NCBI RefSeq assembly: GCF_905171765.1
Contig: NC_053397.1
Coordinates: 6,404,946-6,468,945, forward strand
Reading direction: 5' to 3'
From: Bufo bufo
Taxonomy: Eukaryota; Chordata; Amphibia; Anura; Bufonidae
Length of the DNA: 64,000 nucleotides
Made by a program: the position numbers and the translations under genes. The notes beneath the pieces were generated by a model. That model was given only the letters and a program-made list of their open reading frames with translations, was not told the origin of the DNA and did no database searches. Shown piece after piece: positions 49,979 to 61,489 of this stretch. Every line of letters starts with the position of its first letter. The first letter of the stretch is position 1.

Positions 49979-51596
49979 TAGTTGCAAGAAAAAGTATTTG
50001 AACCCTTTGGAATGATTTGGATTTCTGCACAAATTGGTCATAAAATGTGATCTGATCTTCATCTAAGTCACAACAATAGACAATCACAGTCGGCTTAAAC
50101 TAATAACACACAAAGCGTTAAATGTTACCATGTTTTTATTGAACACACCATGTAAACATTCACAGTGCAGGTGGAAAAAGTATGTGAACCCCTAGACTAA
50201 TGACATCTCCAAGAGCTAATTGGAGTGAGGTGTCAGCCAACTGGAGTCCAATCAATGAGATGAGATTGGAGGTGTTGGTTACAGCTTCCCTGCCCTATAA
50301 AAAACACACACCAGTTCTGGGTTTGCTTTTCACAAGAAGCATTGCCTGATGTGAATGATGCCTCGCACAAAAGAGCTCTCAGAAGACCTACGATTAAGAA
50401 TTGTTGACTTGCATAAAGCTGGAAAGGGTTATAAAAGTATCTCCAAAAGCCTTGCTGTTCATCAGTCCACGGTAAGACAAATTGTCTATAAATGGAGAAG
50501 GTTCAGCCCTGCTGCTACTCTCCCTAGGAGTGGCCGTCCTGTAAAGATGACTGCAAGAGCACAGCGCAGACTGCTCAATGAGGTGAAGAAGAATCCTAGA
50601 GTGTCAGCTAAAGACTTACAAAAGTCTCTGCCATATGCTAACATCCCTGTTAGCGAATCTACGATACGTAAAACACTAAACAAGAATGGATTTCATGGGA
50701 GGATACCACAGAGGAAGCCACTGCTGTCCAAAAAATACATTGCTGCACGTTTACAGTTTGCACAAGAGCACCTGGATGTTCCACAGCAGTACTGGCAAAA
50801 TATTCTGTGGACAGATGAAGCCAAAGTAGAGCTGTTTGGAAGAAACACACAACACTATGTGTGGAGAAAAAGAGGCACAGCACACCAACCTCAAAACCTC
50901 ATCCCAACTGTGAAGTATGGTGGTGGGGGCATCATGGTTTGGGGCTGCTTTGCTGCATAAGGGCCTGGACGGATTGCTATCATCGAAGGAAAAATGAATT
51001 CCCAAGTTTATCAAGACATTTTGAAGGAGAACTTAAGGCCATCTGTCCATCTTAAGCTCAACAGAAGATGGGTGATGCAACAGGACAACGACCCAAAGCA
51101 TAGAAGTAAATCAACAACAGAATGGCTTAAACATAAGAAAATCCGCCTTCTGGAGTGGCCCAGTCAGAGTCCTGACCTCAACCCGATTGAGATGCTGTGG
51201 CATGACCTCAAGAAAGCGATTCACACCAGACATCCCAAGAATATTGCTGAACTGAAACAGTTCTGTAAAGAGGAATGGTGAAGAATTACTCCTGACCGTT
51301 GTGCACGTCTGATCTGCAACTACAGGAAACGTTTGGTGGAAGTTATTGCTGCCAAAGGAGGTTCAACCAGTTATTAAATCCAAGGGTTCACATACTTTTT
51401 CCACCTACACTGTGAATGTTTACATGGTGTGTTCAATAAAAACATGGTAACATTTAATTCTTTGTGTGTTATTAGTTTAAGCAGACTGTGATTGTCTATT
51501 GTTGTGACTTAGATGAAGATCAGATCACATTTTATGACCAATTTGTGCAGAAATCCATATAATTCCAAAGGGTTCACATACTTTTTCTTGCAAGTG
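49979..51596 (+). mobile_element. Nearly complete Tc1 transposon with ~210-bp inverted repeats
   Basis: TA at 49977-49978 and 51597-51598. Arms 49979-50198 and 51380-51596 are complementary, with a terminal repeat (TTGCAAGAAAAAGTAT) and an inner repeat (GGTGGAAAAAGTATGTGAACCC) per end, an IR/DR arrangement. Length is 1618 bp, typical of Tc1. Confidence 0.95.
50355..51377 (+). pseudogene. Tc1 transposase (DD34E), two nonsense codons, no frameshift
   Basis: One frame of 340 codons from ATG 50355 (a second ATG follows at once) to TAA 51375-51377. Residues 1-110 carry two helix-turn-helix parts and a GRPVK hook. Triad: D154 (WTDEAKVE), D244 (QQDNDPKH) and E279 ([11 protein letters not shown]), spaced by 34 residues. 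In-frame stops: TAA at 50958-50960 after WGCFAA and TGA at 51279-51281 after KEEW. All catalytic residues are retained, so inactivation is recent and minor. Confidence 0.94.
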
Positions 51597-51598
51597 TA

Positions 51599-52275
51599 TA
51601 TCTAAACTTTGGGAATAGTGACATATCAAAAGTGTTGATCGGTGTCAGTCTAAATGACGAGGCCCCTGATGATCGCTACATTGAGAAGATAGAATCGCTC
51701 ACAGCGCCTCCTGCAGGAGACTGAAGCAAGATAAATTCAATAGAAAGTCTGAGGGCCCTTCATGTTTCCATCTTGTGCAGCGAGGACAGAGAGTGCATGA
51801 TGTGAGCGCTTCTCTCTCCTTGTTCTAGCCGTTGCACTCGGACATCCACCGATCAAAACCTTTGATAAATCACATTGACATATCCAACGTTTTCCCAAAG
51901 TGCAGCATCACTTTAAAGGCAGTCTGCCACCATGATTCTGGAGTATTATCTGCAGTAATACATGAGAAATAATATTACTGTAGTGGTAGTAGTAGGCAGA
52001 TGTCTTTTAATAATTTAGGTGCATCTCTGCCCTGCTGTGCACCAAGTCTACTCCAGCCAGGAGCTGGCCCACATGAGCTATAACTTACACAAGTTTCTGG
52101 CATAAGTTATAGAAAATCCGGAGGGCTGCTTTAAGCCCCACCTCCTTTTCACATCATTTTTGAAAATTGGCGAGAACCTCTAAAAGTCACATTAAGTCAA
52201 ATTATGGCACAAATCTGGCTTAATATGTGTCTGATGTGTAAGATATGTGTCTATGGGCTCATTTACTAGATATGT
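51599..52275. other. Anonymous sequence
   Basis: TTTAAAGGCAGTCTGCC at 51913 resembles a T2 terminus. No gene seen. Confidence 0.4.
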
Positions 52276-52632
52276 ATGGGCAACATGGTGGCTCAGTGGT
52301 TGGCGGTGGCTCAGTGGTTAGCACTGGTGTGCAGCACGGTGGCTCAGTGGTTGGCGGTGGCTTAGTGGTTAGCACTGGTGTGCAGCATGGTGGCTCAGTG
52401 GTTAGCACAAGTGCCTTGCACCGCCGGGTTCAAATCTGACCAAGGACAATGTCTGCATGAAGTTTGTATGTTCTCCCCATGTTTGCGTGGGTTTCCTCCG
52501 GTTTCTTCCCACACTCCAAAGACAGACTGATAGGGACCTTAGATTGTGAGCCCTTTTAGGGACAGTGTGATGCTAATGTATGTACTGCGCTGCGGAATAT
52601 GTCAGCGCTATGTAAGAGAATAAAATAAATAC
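52276..52632 (+). mobile_element. tRNA-headed SINE (V-SINE-like) with repeated head
   Basis: Head GTGGCTCAGTGGTTAGCAC and GGGTTCAAATCTGACC correspond to tRNA-type A and B boxes. The central GTATGTTCTCCCCATGTTTG and GTGGGTTTCCTCCGG is the V-SINE type core. The tail (AGCGCTATGTAAGAGAATAAA) resembles LINE 3' ends such as that at 63240-63310. The A-box part is repeated five times (52281-52415), which is unusual. Confidence 0.82.
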
Positions 52633-52920
52633 GTATAGTAGCAGTAGAGTCTGTACTTCAGAAAAGAACAGCACAAAAACACCTTGCCTGACAAGAGGTT
52701 GTAGATTCTTGGTTAAGGGGCTCAGCTTCGCTAGAAAGTTGGTGTGGCCTAAGTTTGATTCTGTGTGCTAACATTTTGGTGTATTTTTGGAGCAAAGACT
52801 TTTTGGTTTACATACAATATTTGGGCATGTGTGCAGAGTTCTAGCATAAATCTGGTGCAGAATATACGATACTCCAGATTCATGAAGGTCCACGCTCCAG
52901 AATAGTAAATTCGTCCAATA

Positions 52921-53148
52921 TTAAAGGGGTTGTCTCATTTATTATCTAGAGGAAGTTAATACCGGGCCCTTACTAATGTATTGTGATTGTCCATATTGCT
53001 TCCTTTGTGGGCTGGATTAATTTTTCCATCACATTACAACACTGCTTGTTTCCATGGTTATGACCACCCTGTAGTCCATCAGAGGTGGTCGTGCTTGCAC
53101 ACTATAGGAAAAAAATGCAGACCTCTCTAGTGGCCGGGACCACGGGAG
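52921..53148. mobile_element. T2-type MITE fragment, same subfamily as 35474-35869
   Basis: TTAAAGGGGTTGTCTCATTT at the left end, then GAAGTTAATACCGGGCCCTTACTAATG and GGTTATGACCACCCTG as in the other copy. It stops at about 53148, lacking the right arm. Confidence 0.85.
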
Positions 53149-53383
53149 CGCACATAGGTTGGTGCTTTTTCCATTCTGCAGGAAGTACAGGCATTGCACT
53201 GCAGAGGACTGGGGTTATTCATTCTGATGGAGTCCCCTTCAGACTGTTTGGGACATTGGAAAAAATAATTGTCTTGCCAATGGTAAAACTTACTGAGACC
53301 ATTCATGTGAGGCTTCTCATCCAAGGCAGTCACAATTTTACCTAAAAACACCGCCCTGAATAAGTAACGGGATCAAAACCTCC
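53149..53383. other. Anonymous, possibly Tc1/mariner-derived
   Basis: Precedes the minisatellite and may be part of the same fossil as 53620-53800. Confidence 0.3.
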
Positions 53384-53610
53384 TCCAAGAGCCACTTCCC
53401 CCACCCATCCAGGAGCCACTTCCCCCACCCATCCAGGAGACACTTCCCCCACCCATCCAGGAGACACTTCCCCCACCCATCCAGGAGACACTTCCCCCAA
53501 ACATCCAGAAGCAACTTCCTTCAACCATCCAGAAGCAACTTCCTCCATCCATCCAGGAGAAACTTCCACTAACCATCCAGGAGAAACTTCCCCCAACCAT
53601 CCAAGAGCAA
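53384..53610. repeat. 24-bp minisatellite, about 9 units
   Basis: ACTTCCCCCACCCATCCAGGAGAC at exact 24-bp spacing (for example 53405 to 53429). Because 24 is a multiple of 3 the minus strand reads as Gly/Trp/Val- or Ser/Trp-rich repeats, which are spurious. Confidence 0.93.
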
Positions 53611-53619
53611 TTTGGTGAT

Positions 53620-53800
53620 GGAGACCATGTCACAAGGTAAAAGTGATAACTAAGTTGCTCGGTGAACAAATTGAAATTGTGGATTCATGGCCAGGAAAAA
53701 CACCAGATCTCAAACCCACTGAGATCCTGTGGTCACTCCAAACATGATTAGATAAGAATTGGTTGTCATCAGTCAGGATTTGGACCAGAAGCTGATATCC
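53620..53800 (+). pseudogene. Tc1/mariner transposase C-terminal fossil
   Basis: EIVDSWPGKTPDLKPTEILW resembles the [15 protein letters not shown] box with the last catalytic Glu. Several stops follow. Too short for subfamily placement. Confidence 0.6.
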
Positions 53801-55447
53801 AGCATGCCAGTGTGAAGTGCAGAAGTCTTGTAAATAAAGTGTCAACACTGGAAATTTAGAGTCTTTGCATAAACTTGATGGATTTGCCAATAAAAGCTAA
53901 ATGTATGAAACAAACTGTGTGAAAACCAAAATTTGGCTCAATCTCAAAACTTTTCTTTCCACAGATTCCTTGCAACCAGAAACTCATTTGCTTCACTGCA
54001 TTTTGAGTTCCTGCTGGGGATTGTCTGTCAAACTTGTCAAGCCATCTGGCAGAGTCTCAGATTGGGCGGTGATGCCCCAACCCAAGATGGAAGATTGGCT
54101 CCGTACCACTGAGGGATTCTGTCAATCCGCATCCAAACTGCATTGGGGCAATAAATGGCAAACACATCCATGTTAAGAAGCCATTTGTGATTGTGGGTGA
54201 CGAAGGGTTTGCATTGTCTCCACATGTAATGTGGCCCCCTCTCTGGACACAATTTGAACCACTGGAAGCGCATCTTTAAAGGGGTTATCCAATTCTAAAA
54301 ATGCCCCCACAATGCCCGGGCTCCTCCTATAAATCATACTTACCCCACTTCCCGACACTCGCGTCACTCCTGATGGTATGAACGGGGACAATACCCTTCA
54401 TCAGAGTCTCCTGTCCCTCAACTCAGTTTTGGGTCAAGTACTTGAGGACCTGTGCATTGATAAGGTCACGAGTACTTGTACCCTAAACAGGCTGAGGGCA
54501 CCCCCTCCTTCACAGGAAAGTACGTTTCCTGGTGACCTCTGGGCTCGATGGCTCAGGCTGGGAGAACGCTGTCTGGGGGGTCTCTTGATCAATGTCTATG
54601 TTCTCAGCGTTCTTTACACAGCAAAATGCAAGTACTTGTGTTGGCAACATCTTCAGTGTTTTATCAAAGATTAGGTCTATATTTAGTGATGTACAAATCA
54701 ATTGTGTCCAAAATGAAGGTGCCTTTACTTTTTGCACACCATCTAAGTACTAATAAAGTCCCATAGAAACTAATGGGAAGTGCACTGCACAAGCACACCC
54801 AAAGCTCCATTCACTTCTATGGGCCTGAAGGAAATAGCTGAGCCAGCAGTATTTTAGGGAATCCCATAAAAGTGAATGGAAGGCAGCAGTTATCTGTCCT
54901 TCCTTTTGCATGCATCGTTCTAGAGATAGCTGTGGGTCTCACCCCTGGGACCTATAGTCATTGGTTGCATGTGACCAATGTATGAGATGGGCCAAAGCTT
55001 TTCAGATTGTTTGCTGTGCACATATTAGCTAGTTGAACATTGCATTTTAGTAATCTACACATGTTTACATAAAATATAAATATACTTACGGTCACAGTTC
55101 CATCACAGGGATTAAAAACTTGAATGGTGAAGTCTACAGATTTTTTTCTTTACTCCAGCATCTCCACTATGTCCCTTTCTTGCATTTAGTCGTCGCCTGA
55201 ACCGATCAGGACAAGAATTCCCCTGTGTTTTCATTTTATTTACTGGAAAAAAATTAAAAATGACATTAAGAAACCAGTGGGTATAGAAATGATAAATTAG
55301 AGCCTCTAACTATAAATCACATACTGTTTGGTGCTCTAGTTTGCAAAGCACGAGGGAAAATGCATGGTTTAGGATGCACTACCTACTCCCATACATAATC
55401 ATGCAGTATTGAAATCAGTAATTAATAGATGCAATAGTGCACATATG
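53801..55447. other. Anonymous non-coding sequence
   Basis: TTAAAGGGGTTATCCAATTC at 54276 is a T2-type terminus without a visible partner. No coding exon found; open frames are under 100 codons. Confidence 0.4.
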
Positions 55448-55909
55448 TGTCACGATGCGCTCTGTGCGTGGTTCCAGGAGGCGGGCACGGCCGAGGTGCG
55501 CTCGCGTCATCAGTGCACCCCACATCGCCCGTTCCCGTGGGAACCACACTGGGGCTGAGTGCCGAGCTGATCACTCGGTGCTCGGCTGTATGGGCTGCGT
55601 TGGAACTCAGGAGTCATGTGACGCTAGCCATGTCACATGACTCCACTAGTGCACTATTTAAACAGGCAATCTGCTGGCCACAGATTGCCTGTTATCGAGG
55701 TCCTTCCTGCATGATACTCACCCGATTTGCTTGTTCCTGCTTGGCTTCTGATTTCCCGTCCGTCTCATCATGTGGTCTTGGCGTGCTCTCCTGGTTTGAC
55801 TTTGCCTTGTCCTGACGATTTTCTGCTTGCTCCTCCGGTACCTTCTCTTCTCTCTTGGTTTTGTGCAGCTTGTTTGACCTTTCTGTTTTTGTGTTGTTTG
55901 TCTTCCCTG
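55448..55909 (+). mobile_element. LTR fragment, 5' part
   Basis: TGTCACGATGCGC start, CpG-rich upstream part, then CTATTTAAACAGG (about 55657) as a TATA-like box and TTATCGAGGTCCTTCC downstream. It is cut by the Tc1 at 55910. Similar in layout to frog Gypsy LTRs but not to the LTRs at 56626. Confidence 0.55.
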
Positions 55910-55982
55910 TACAAGAGGCATTATTGTGGGGGAAAAAAAACATTTCTCAGTTTTTTTTACATTTGAGCAAAAAGTGTCCAGT

Positions 55983-56504
55983 TGGCGTAAAAAAGGAGAA
56001 GCCTTCAACCCAAAGAACACCATCCCCACTGTCAAACATGGTGGTGGGAACCTAATGCTTTGGGGGTGTTTTTCAGCCAATGGACTAGGGAACCAAATCA
56101 CAGTAAATGGCACCATGAAAAAAGAGCAATACATGAGGATTCTCACCGACAACATCAGGCCGTCTGCAGAGAAACGTGGCCTTGGGCACCAGTGGACATT
56201 TCAGCATGACAATGACCCAAAACACACAGCAAAAGTGGTGAAGAAATGGTTGGCAGACAACAACATTAACGGTTTGGAGCGGCCCAGCCAGAGTCCAGAC
56301 TGGAATCCAACTGATAATCTGTGGAGGGAGCTAAAGATCAGGGTGATGGCAAGAAGACCCTCCAACCGGAAAGATCTGGAGCTCATTGCTAAAGATGAAT
56401 GGGCAAAAATACCTGTGGAGACCTGCAAGAAGCTGGTCTGCAATTATAGGAAGCGTCTGATTGCTGTAATAGCCAATAAAAGCTTTTCTATTGATTATTG
56501 AGAA
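55983..56504 (+). pseudogene. Tc1 transposase C-terminal half, catalytic Glu replaced
   Basis: The open frame begins in the inverted repeat; homology starts at WRKKGEAFNPKNTIP. GGGNLMLWGCFSANG is the glycine box, FQHDNDPKHT the second catalytic Asp. The third position reads SPDWNPTDNLW, with Asp in place of Glu. The N-terminal DNA-binding domain and first Asp are deleted, so it is doubly inactive. Confidence 0.9.
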
Positions 56505-56625
56505 GGGGATGAATAATTTTGGACTGGACACTATTTGCTCAAATGTAAATAAAAGCTGAGAAATGTTTTTTTCCACAATAATGCCTCTTGTGAGACACCT
56601 ATGTCATTTCCCGTCAAAAAATTAC

Positions 56626-57257
56626 TATAATGACCGACGTCACGCACAGGGAGGATAAAAGGGAAAGCCCTGCCCAAGGGAGAGGGAAAGGTGGTGACCC
56701 CTAACTCACCTTGCGGCTGACCTGACGTCCCTAGACGGGTTCCTCACCCGTGCGGCGATCACGTGCCTAAACCCTGGCTTTCCCTAAAATGAGCCCTAGA
56801 TAGTGAACGGGCCGGTGGGATCGCTAGTCCGCACCACTATCACTAAGAGGGAAACACCAGGGAGAGGACAGACAAACACATACACCCAGGTGGGCGACCA
56901 CAGCAGTCCACAAAGGTCCAACAGGGATCCGGAGGGTAACGTTCTGGACCAACAACCAGAGAACGCAGCAACACAGCTCTAGGAGGTCAGAATAGATGTC
57001 CAGGCAGGAAGCTCTATATCTGGCAACCAGAGAAGTGTGAGAGGGGAATATAAGGAGGTTTGGGAGTGCTGGACAAGGAACAGCTGAGGAGAAGGAGCTA
57101 CGGATCCCTGAGTGAGCCAAAAGGGTTTGCAAAGCAAAGCCACAAAGCTACCATAAGGAAAACAGCCCTATCTTAAATAGAGCGTGCAGCCAACCACTGC
57201 GACTTCCTGACCCCGGGTATAACGGAGTCAGGCGTGGTTCTCGATACCCTCGTGACA
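56626..57257 (-). repeat. 3' LTR of the Gypsy element (632 bp)
   Basis: TGTCACGAGGG...GTCATTATA on the minus strand. It lacks a 13-bp block (around GGCACCTGACTGC) present in the 5' LTR and has the terminal CA changed to TA; otherwise nearly identical. Confidence 0.95.
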
Positions 57258-57290
57258 GTACCCCTCTCTCTACGAGGGGCCTCCGGACAC

Positions 57291-57791
57291 TCAGGACCAG
57301 GTCTCAGGATGAGAGGCATGAAAAATCCGAACTAGCCTGTCGGCGTTTGCCTCAGACGCAGGAACCCACATTCTTTCCTCGGGACCGTAACCTCTCCAAT
57401 GCACCAGATATTGAAAAGAGCGGCGGACCCGACGAGAATTAACAATTTTGGATATCTGAAATTCTAGATTACCATCCACGACAACAGGAGGGGGTGGCAG
57501 CGGTGACGGTTCTAGAGGTGGAACATATTTCTTGAGTAACGACTTATGAAAAACATTATGAATTTTAAAAGTCTGAGGTAACTCCAGGCGAAAAGCCACA
57601 GGGTTGATGATGGCTACAATTTTGTAAGGGCCAATAAACCTAGGACCCAGTTTCCAAGAGGCAACCTTCAATTTAATATTCCTAGTAGATAACCACACAT
57701 AGTCATTCACTCCTAGGTCCGGACCTAGCGACCGTCTCTTATCAGCCATGCATTTGTATTTACCTCCCATATTTTTCAAGTTAGCTTGCAC
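57291..57791 (-). pseudogene. Gypsy integrase C-terminus and chromodomain
   Basis: Continues the integrase in a shifted frame: GPRFIGPYKIVAIINPVAFR is the GPY/F module, VFHKSLLKKY follows, and FQISKIVNSRR with QYLVHWRGYGPEERMWVP is a chromodomain that in related elements guides insertion to modified histones. Ends with a normal stop near the polypurine tract. Confidence 0.92.
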
Positions 57792-59059
57792 CTTCTGCCA
57801 TACCGATGAAAGAGATGACGAAAACCGTTCCTCTTCGGGAACCCCAGAAGACCCCCCTCTTTGAAAGTACAGAATTGGGGATGAAAACCATATGCACCAA
57901 GAAATGGTGACTTGCCAGTGGATTCCTGACGACGATTATTTATGGCAAACTCAGCTAACGGTAAATGTGATGACCACAACTCTTGGTTTTCAGACACAAA
58001 ACATCTTAGATATGTCTCAAGGTTTTGGTTGGTACGCTCAGTCTGTCCATTCGACTGAGGATGGAAAGCTGAGGAAAAGGACAAGTGTACCCCCAAACGG
58101 GAACAAAAAGCTTTCCAAAATTTAGAAATAAACTGGGTACCCCGATCTGTAACAACATCGGAGGGGACCCCGTGAAGCTTCACGATTTCACTGACGAATA
58201 CCTGAGCAAGAGTCTTAGCATTAGGTAGTGCGGGTAACGCAATGAAGTGCACCATTTTGCTAAACCTGTCCACTACTACCAAAATAACAGTTTTACCCGC
58301 AGACAAAGGTAAGTCAGTGATAAAATCCATTGACAGATGTGTCCACGGTCTATTGGGAATGACGAGTGGTAATAGAGACCCTGCAGGACGTGTATGTGAA
58401 ACTTTTGCGCGCGCACAAGTAGAACAAGAAGACACAAAATCCAATACATCCTGACGCAACCTTGGCCACCAAAAACGACGAGACAATAGCTCCAAGGTTG
58501 CTTTACTACCTGGGTGCCCAGCAAGTGCCGAACTATGATGTTCCTTTAATAATTCGAAACGTAGGTTCAACGGTACAAACAATTTCTCTGAGGGGCAAGA
58601 GACCGGGGCGTCCCCCTGGGCCTCTAACACCTTACCCTCCAGAACAGAGTGTACCGCAGAAACCACTCCTCTTTGAAGAATGGGCACCGGATCACCCACA
58701 TTACCCCCTCCAGGGAAACAACGAGATAGTGCATCAGCCTTGGTATTCTTTGCCCCAGGACGATAGGTAATCACAAAGTTAAACCTGGTAAAAAATAGCG
58801 ACCACCTAGCCTGTCTAGGGGTGAGACGCTTAGCTGATTCGAGGTACAGAAGATTTTTGTGGTCTGTAATCACAGTGACGGGGTGGACTGCCCCCTCTAA
58901 AAAGTGACGCCACTCCTCAATCGCAAGTTTAATAGCTAATAGTTCCCTATTGCCAATATCATAGTTCTTTTCTGCTGCAGATAGTTTTTTAGAAAAGAAA
59001 GCACAAGGACGCCATTTGCCAGGAGACGGACCCTGAGACAGCACAGCCCCCACTCCCAC
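57776..59059 (-). pseudogene. Gypsy RNase H and integrase
   Basis: RNase H: GVGAVLSQ (first Asp is upstream in the broken segment), NRELLAIKLAIEEWRHFLEG and ITDHKNLLYL. Integrase: HHCC finger with SALAGHPGSKATL and SCSTCARAK; catalytic core LSMDFITDLP, VVTDRGTQFIS and FHPQSNGQTERTNQ. The frame is broken from the RT by stops at 59220 and about 59130 and shifts at 57785. Confidence 0.94.
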
Positions 59060-59230
59060 CTCTGACGCATCTACTTCAACAATAAAAGGCTGGGAGACAT
59101 CAGGTTGGATTAGTACAGGTGCTGAGGTAAACCTCTATTTTAGAGAGGAAAAAGCAACTTTAGCGGCGTCAGACCATTTAGAAAAATCAGTCCCCTTCCT
59201 AGTCATGTCAGTAAGGGGTTTTACAATAAG

Positions 59231-60865
59231 TCAATAATTTTTAATGAATTTCCTATAGAAATTCGCGAAGCCCAAGAACCGTTGCAGTGCTTTGAGGTTC
59301 TCAGGAAGATCCCAATCTAAAATTGCCTGGACCTTCCTAGGATCCATACGGAAACCTGAAGCAGATAAAAAATAACCTAGGAATTGTATCTCCTGAACGG
59401 CGAGGACACATTTTTCAATTTTAGCATATAATTCATTCGTCCGTAGGACCTGCAGTACTTGTCTGACATGCACCTCATGTGTTCTCAGATCAGACGAATA
59501 AATTAAAATATCATCTAGGTATATTACCACAAACCTGCCGATTAGATGACTAAAAATGTCATTAACGAAATGTTGAAAGACAGCAGGAGCATTGGTCAGA
59601 CCGAAAGGCATGACTAGATTTTCATAATGCCCATCAGGGGTGTTAAAAGCTGTCTTCCACTCATCCCCCTCCTTGATACGAATCAGATTGTAGGCCCCCC
59701 TAAGATCAAGTTTGGAGAACCACCTAGCACCCGCAATCTGGTTAAACAGGTCAGGAATGAGAGGAAGAGGGTATGGGTCTCGGATGGTTATCCGGTTTAA
59801 TTCGCGAAAATCTAGGCAAGGACGCAGGCCCCCATCTTTCTTTTTAACGAAGAAAAACCCTGCAGCCACGGGTGAAGAAGAGGGTCTGATGTGTCCCTTA
59901 GCCAGACTCTCGGAGATATAATCTTTCATGGCTTGTCTCTCTGGACCCGAAAGATTATATAACCTGGTCTTGGGTAATTTTGCGCCGGGAATAAGGTTAA
60001 CCGGGCAATCATAAGGACGATGAGGTGGTAACTTCTGACAACCCTTTTCAGAAAAAACATCCTCAAAATCTGAAATAAATGTAGGTAGCGTAGTTATGGA
60101 GGCGACTAAGCAATTGCTATTTAAGCAATTTTCTCTGCAATGCTCACTCCACTCCAATATCTCCCTGGCCTGCCAATCCACCTCTGGATTGTGCGCTACC
60201 AACCAGGGAAGACCCAACACCACCGGAGTGGGAAGCCCCTCCAGAACATAACATGAAAGCATCTCGTTATGTTGGTCCCCTACCCGAAGGTGTAAATTAT
60301 GAACAATGTGGGTGAGGTTTCTCTGAGACAGGGGAGCAGAATCAATAGCGAATATGGGAATGGGTCTCTGTAACGTACAGAGAGACAAACCCATAGTGCG
60401 GGCAAAATGGGCATCTATCAAATTTACCCCTGCTCCACTGTCTAGAAAGAAAGAAATAGTCTCCGTCTTATCACCAAAAACAATAACCGCTGGCAACACA
60501 AATTGCGATGTACGTATGGAGGAAATGTATACCCCCCGGCTGACATCCTCCACACAGCCTGGGGTTAGTAGTTTTTCCGACGGTTTTTTGTTTCTGAGGA
60601 AAGAAGGACAGACATTAATGAAATGACCCCTCTCCCCACAAAAAAAACAAACCCCACGCCTACGGCGAGCCTCAGGAGGACGGACCTGACGAGTAGTTCC
60701 TCCTAGCTGCATAGGCTCGTCTAAGTCCGTACAGACTAACTGCTGCTTGGGAGGGGTTACCAATTGCTCCGGTTTTTTCAACCTGTCCCTAAGGCGTCTC
60801 TCTATACGGATAGAAAGGGACATAACCGCATCAAGGGAAAAGGGGGTCTCATATAATGCAAGCAC
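59231..60865 (-). pseudogene. Gypsy gag end, protease and reverse transcriptase
   Basis: From the inner part of gag: zinc knuckle [14 protein letters not shown] (C-x2-C-x4-H-x4-C), protease [15 protein letters not shown] with [39 protein letters not shown] and [12 protein letters not shown] (catalytic YLDD). 544 uninterrupted codons, then a stop after FYRKFIKNY. The Met at 60865 is internal. Confidence 0.95.
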
Positions 60866-61418
60866 ATCCTTAACCCTTTCGGATAACCCAGAGCAGAACT
60901 GACTCCGGGTCGTTCCATTGGGTATCCGTAGCCCACCTACGGAAGTCAGAGCAATACTCCTCTACCGGCCGATCTCCTTATAGGAATCTCCGTAATCTTG
61001 ATTCAGCCAGTGCGACTCGGTCAGGGTCGTCATATATGAGACCCAAAGCCCCGAAAAACTCATCCACTGACTGGAGAGCCTGGGAATCAGTAGGTAAAGA
61101 GAACGCTCAGGACTGCGGGTCCCCCTGCAGCAGGGAAATAACAACCCCCACCCGCTGATCTTCATTACCAGAGGAGTAAGGGCGCAGTTTAAAATATAAT
61201 TTACAGGCCTCACGGAATGTCAAAAACTTGTCCCTTCCCCCAGAAAATCTGTCAGGGGGAGGGACCTTGGGTTCCGCAACAACCTGGTTACCAGTAGAAA
61301 CCGCTGGGCTTGCGGTCAGTTGTAATCGCTGCTGTTGCTGGAGGACCGACGCCTTCAATCCTGCCACCTCCAAAGACAGGCCATGAAATTGTTTGGACAG
61401 AGCAGCAATTTGATCCAT
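60866..61418 (-). pseudogene. Gypsy gag N-terminal region, frameshifted
   Basis: Starts at ATG 61418, shortly after the 5' LTR. VPPPDRFSGGRDKFLTFREA is the conserved entry into the gag matrix/capsid of this lineage. A stop at 61107 and frame changes near 61100-60960 break it; homology resumes in 60959-60866 ([16 protein letters not shown] type). Confidence 0.82.
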
Positions 61419-61489
61419 ACTGGATTCTAAGTAGGTAAAAAATTATTATTATTTTTTTTTTACCTACACAAAATAAGGGCCAGATATAA

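Noticed and set aside
52276..52440. A genuine tRNA gene
   Set aside because: A and B boxes are present, but no foldable acceptor or anticodon arms; it continues into a SINE core and LINE-type tail.
53342..53669. Minus-strand Gly/Trp/Ser-rich repeat proteins
   Set aside because: 24-bp minisatellite effect.
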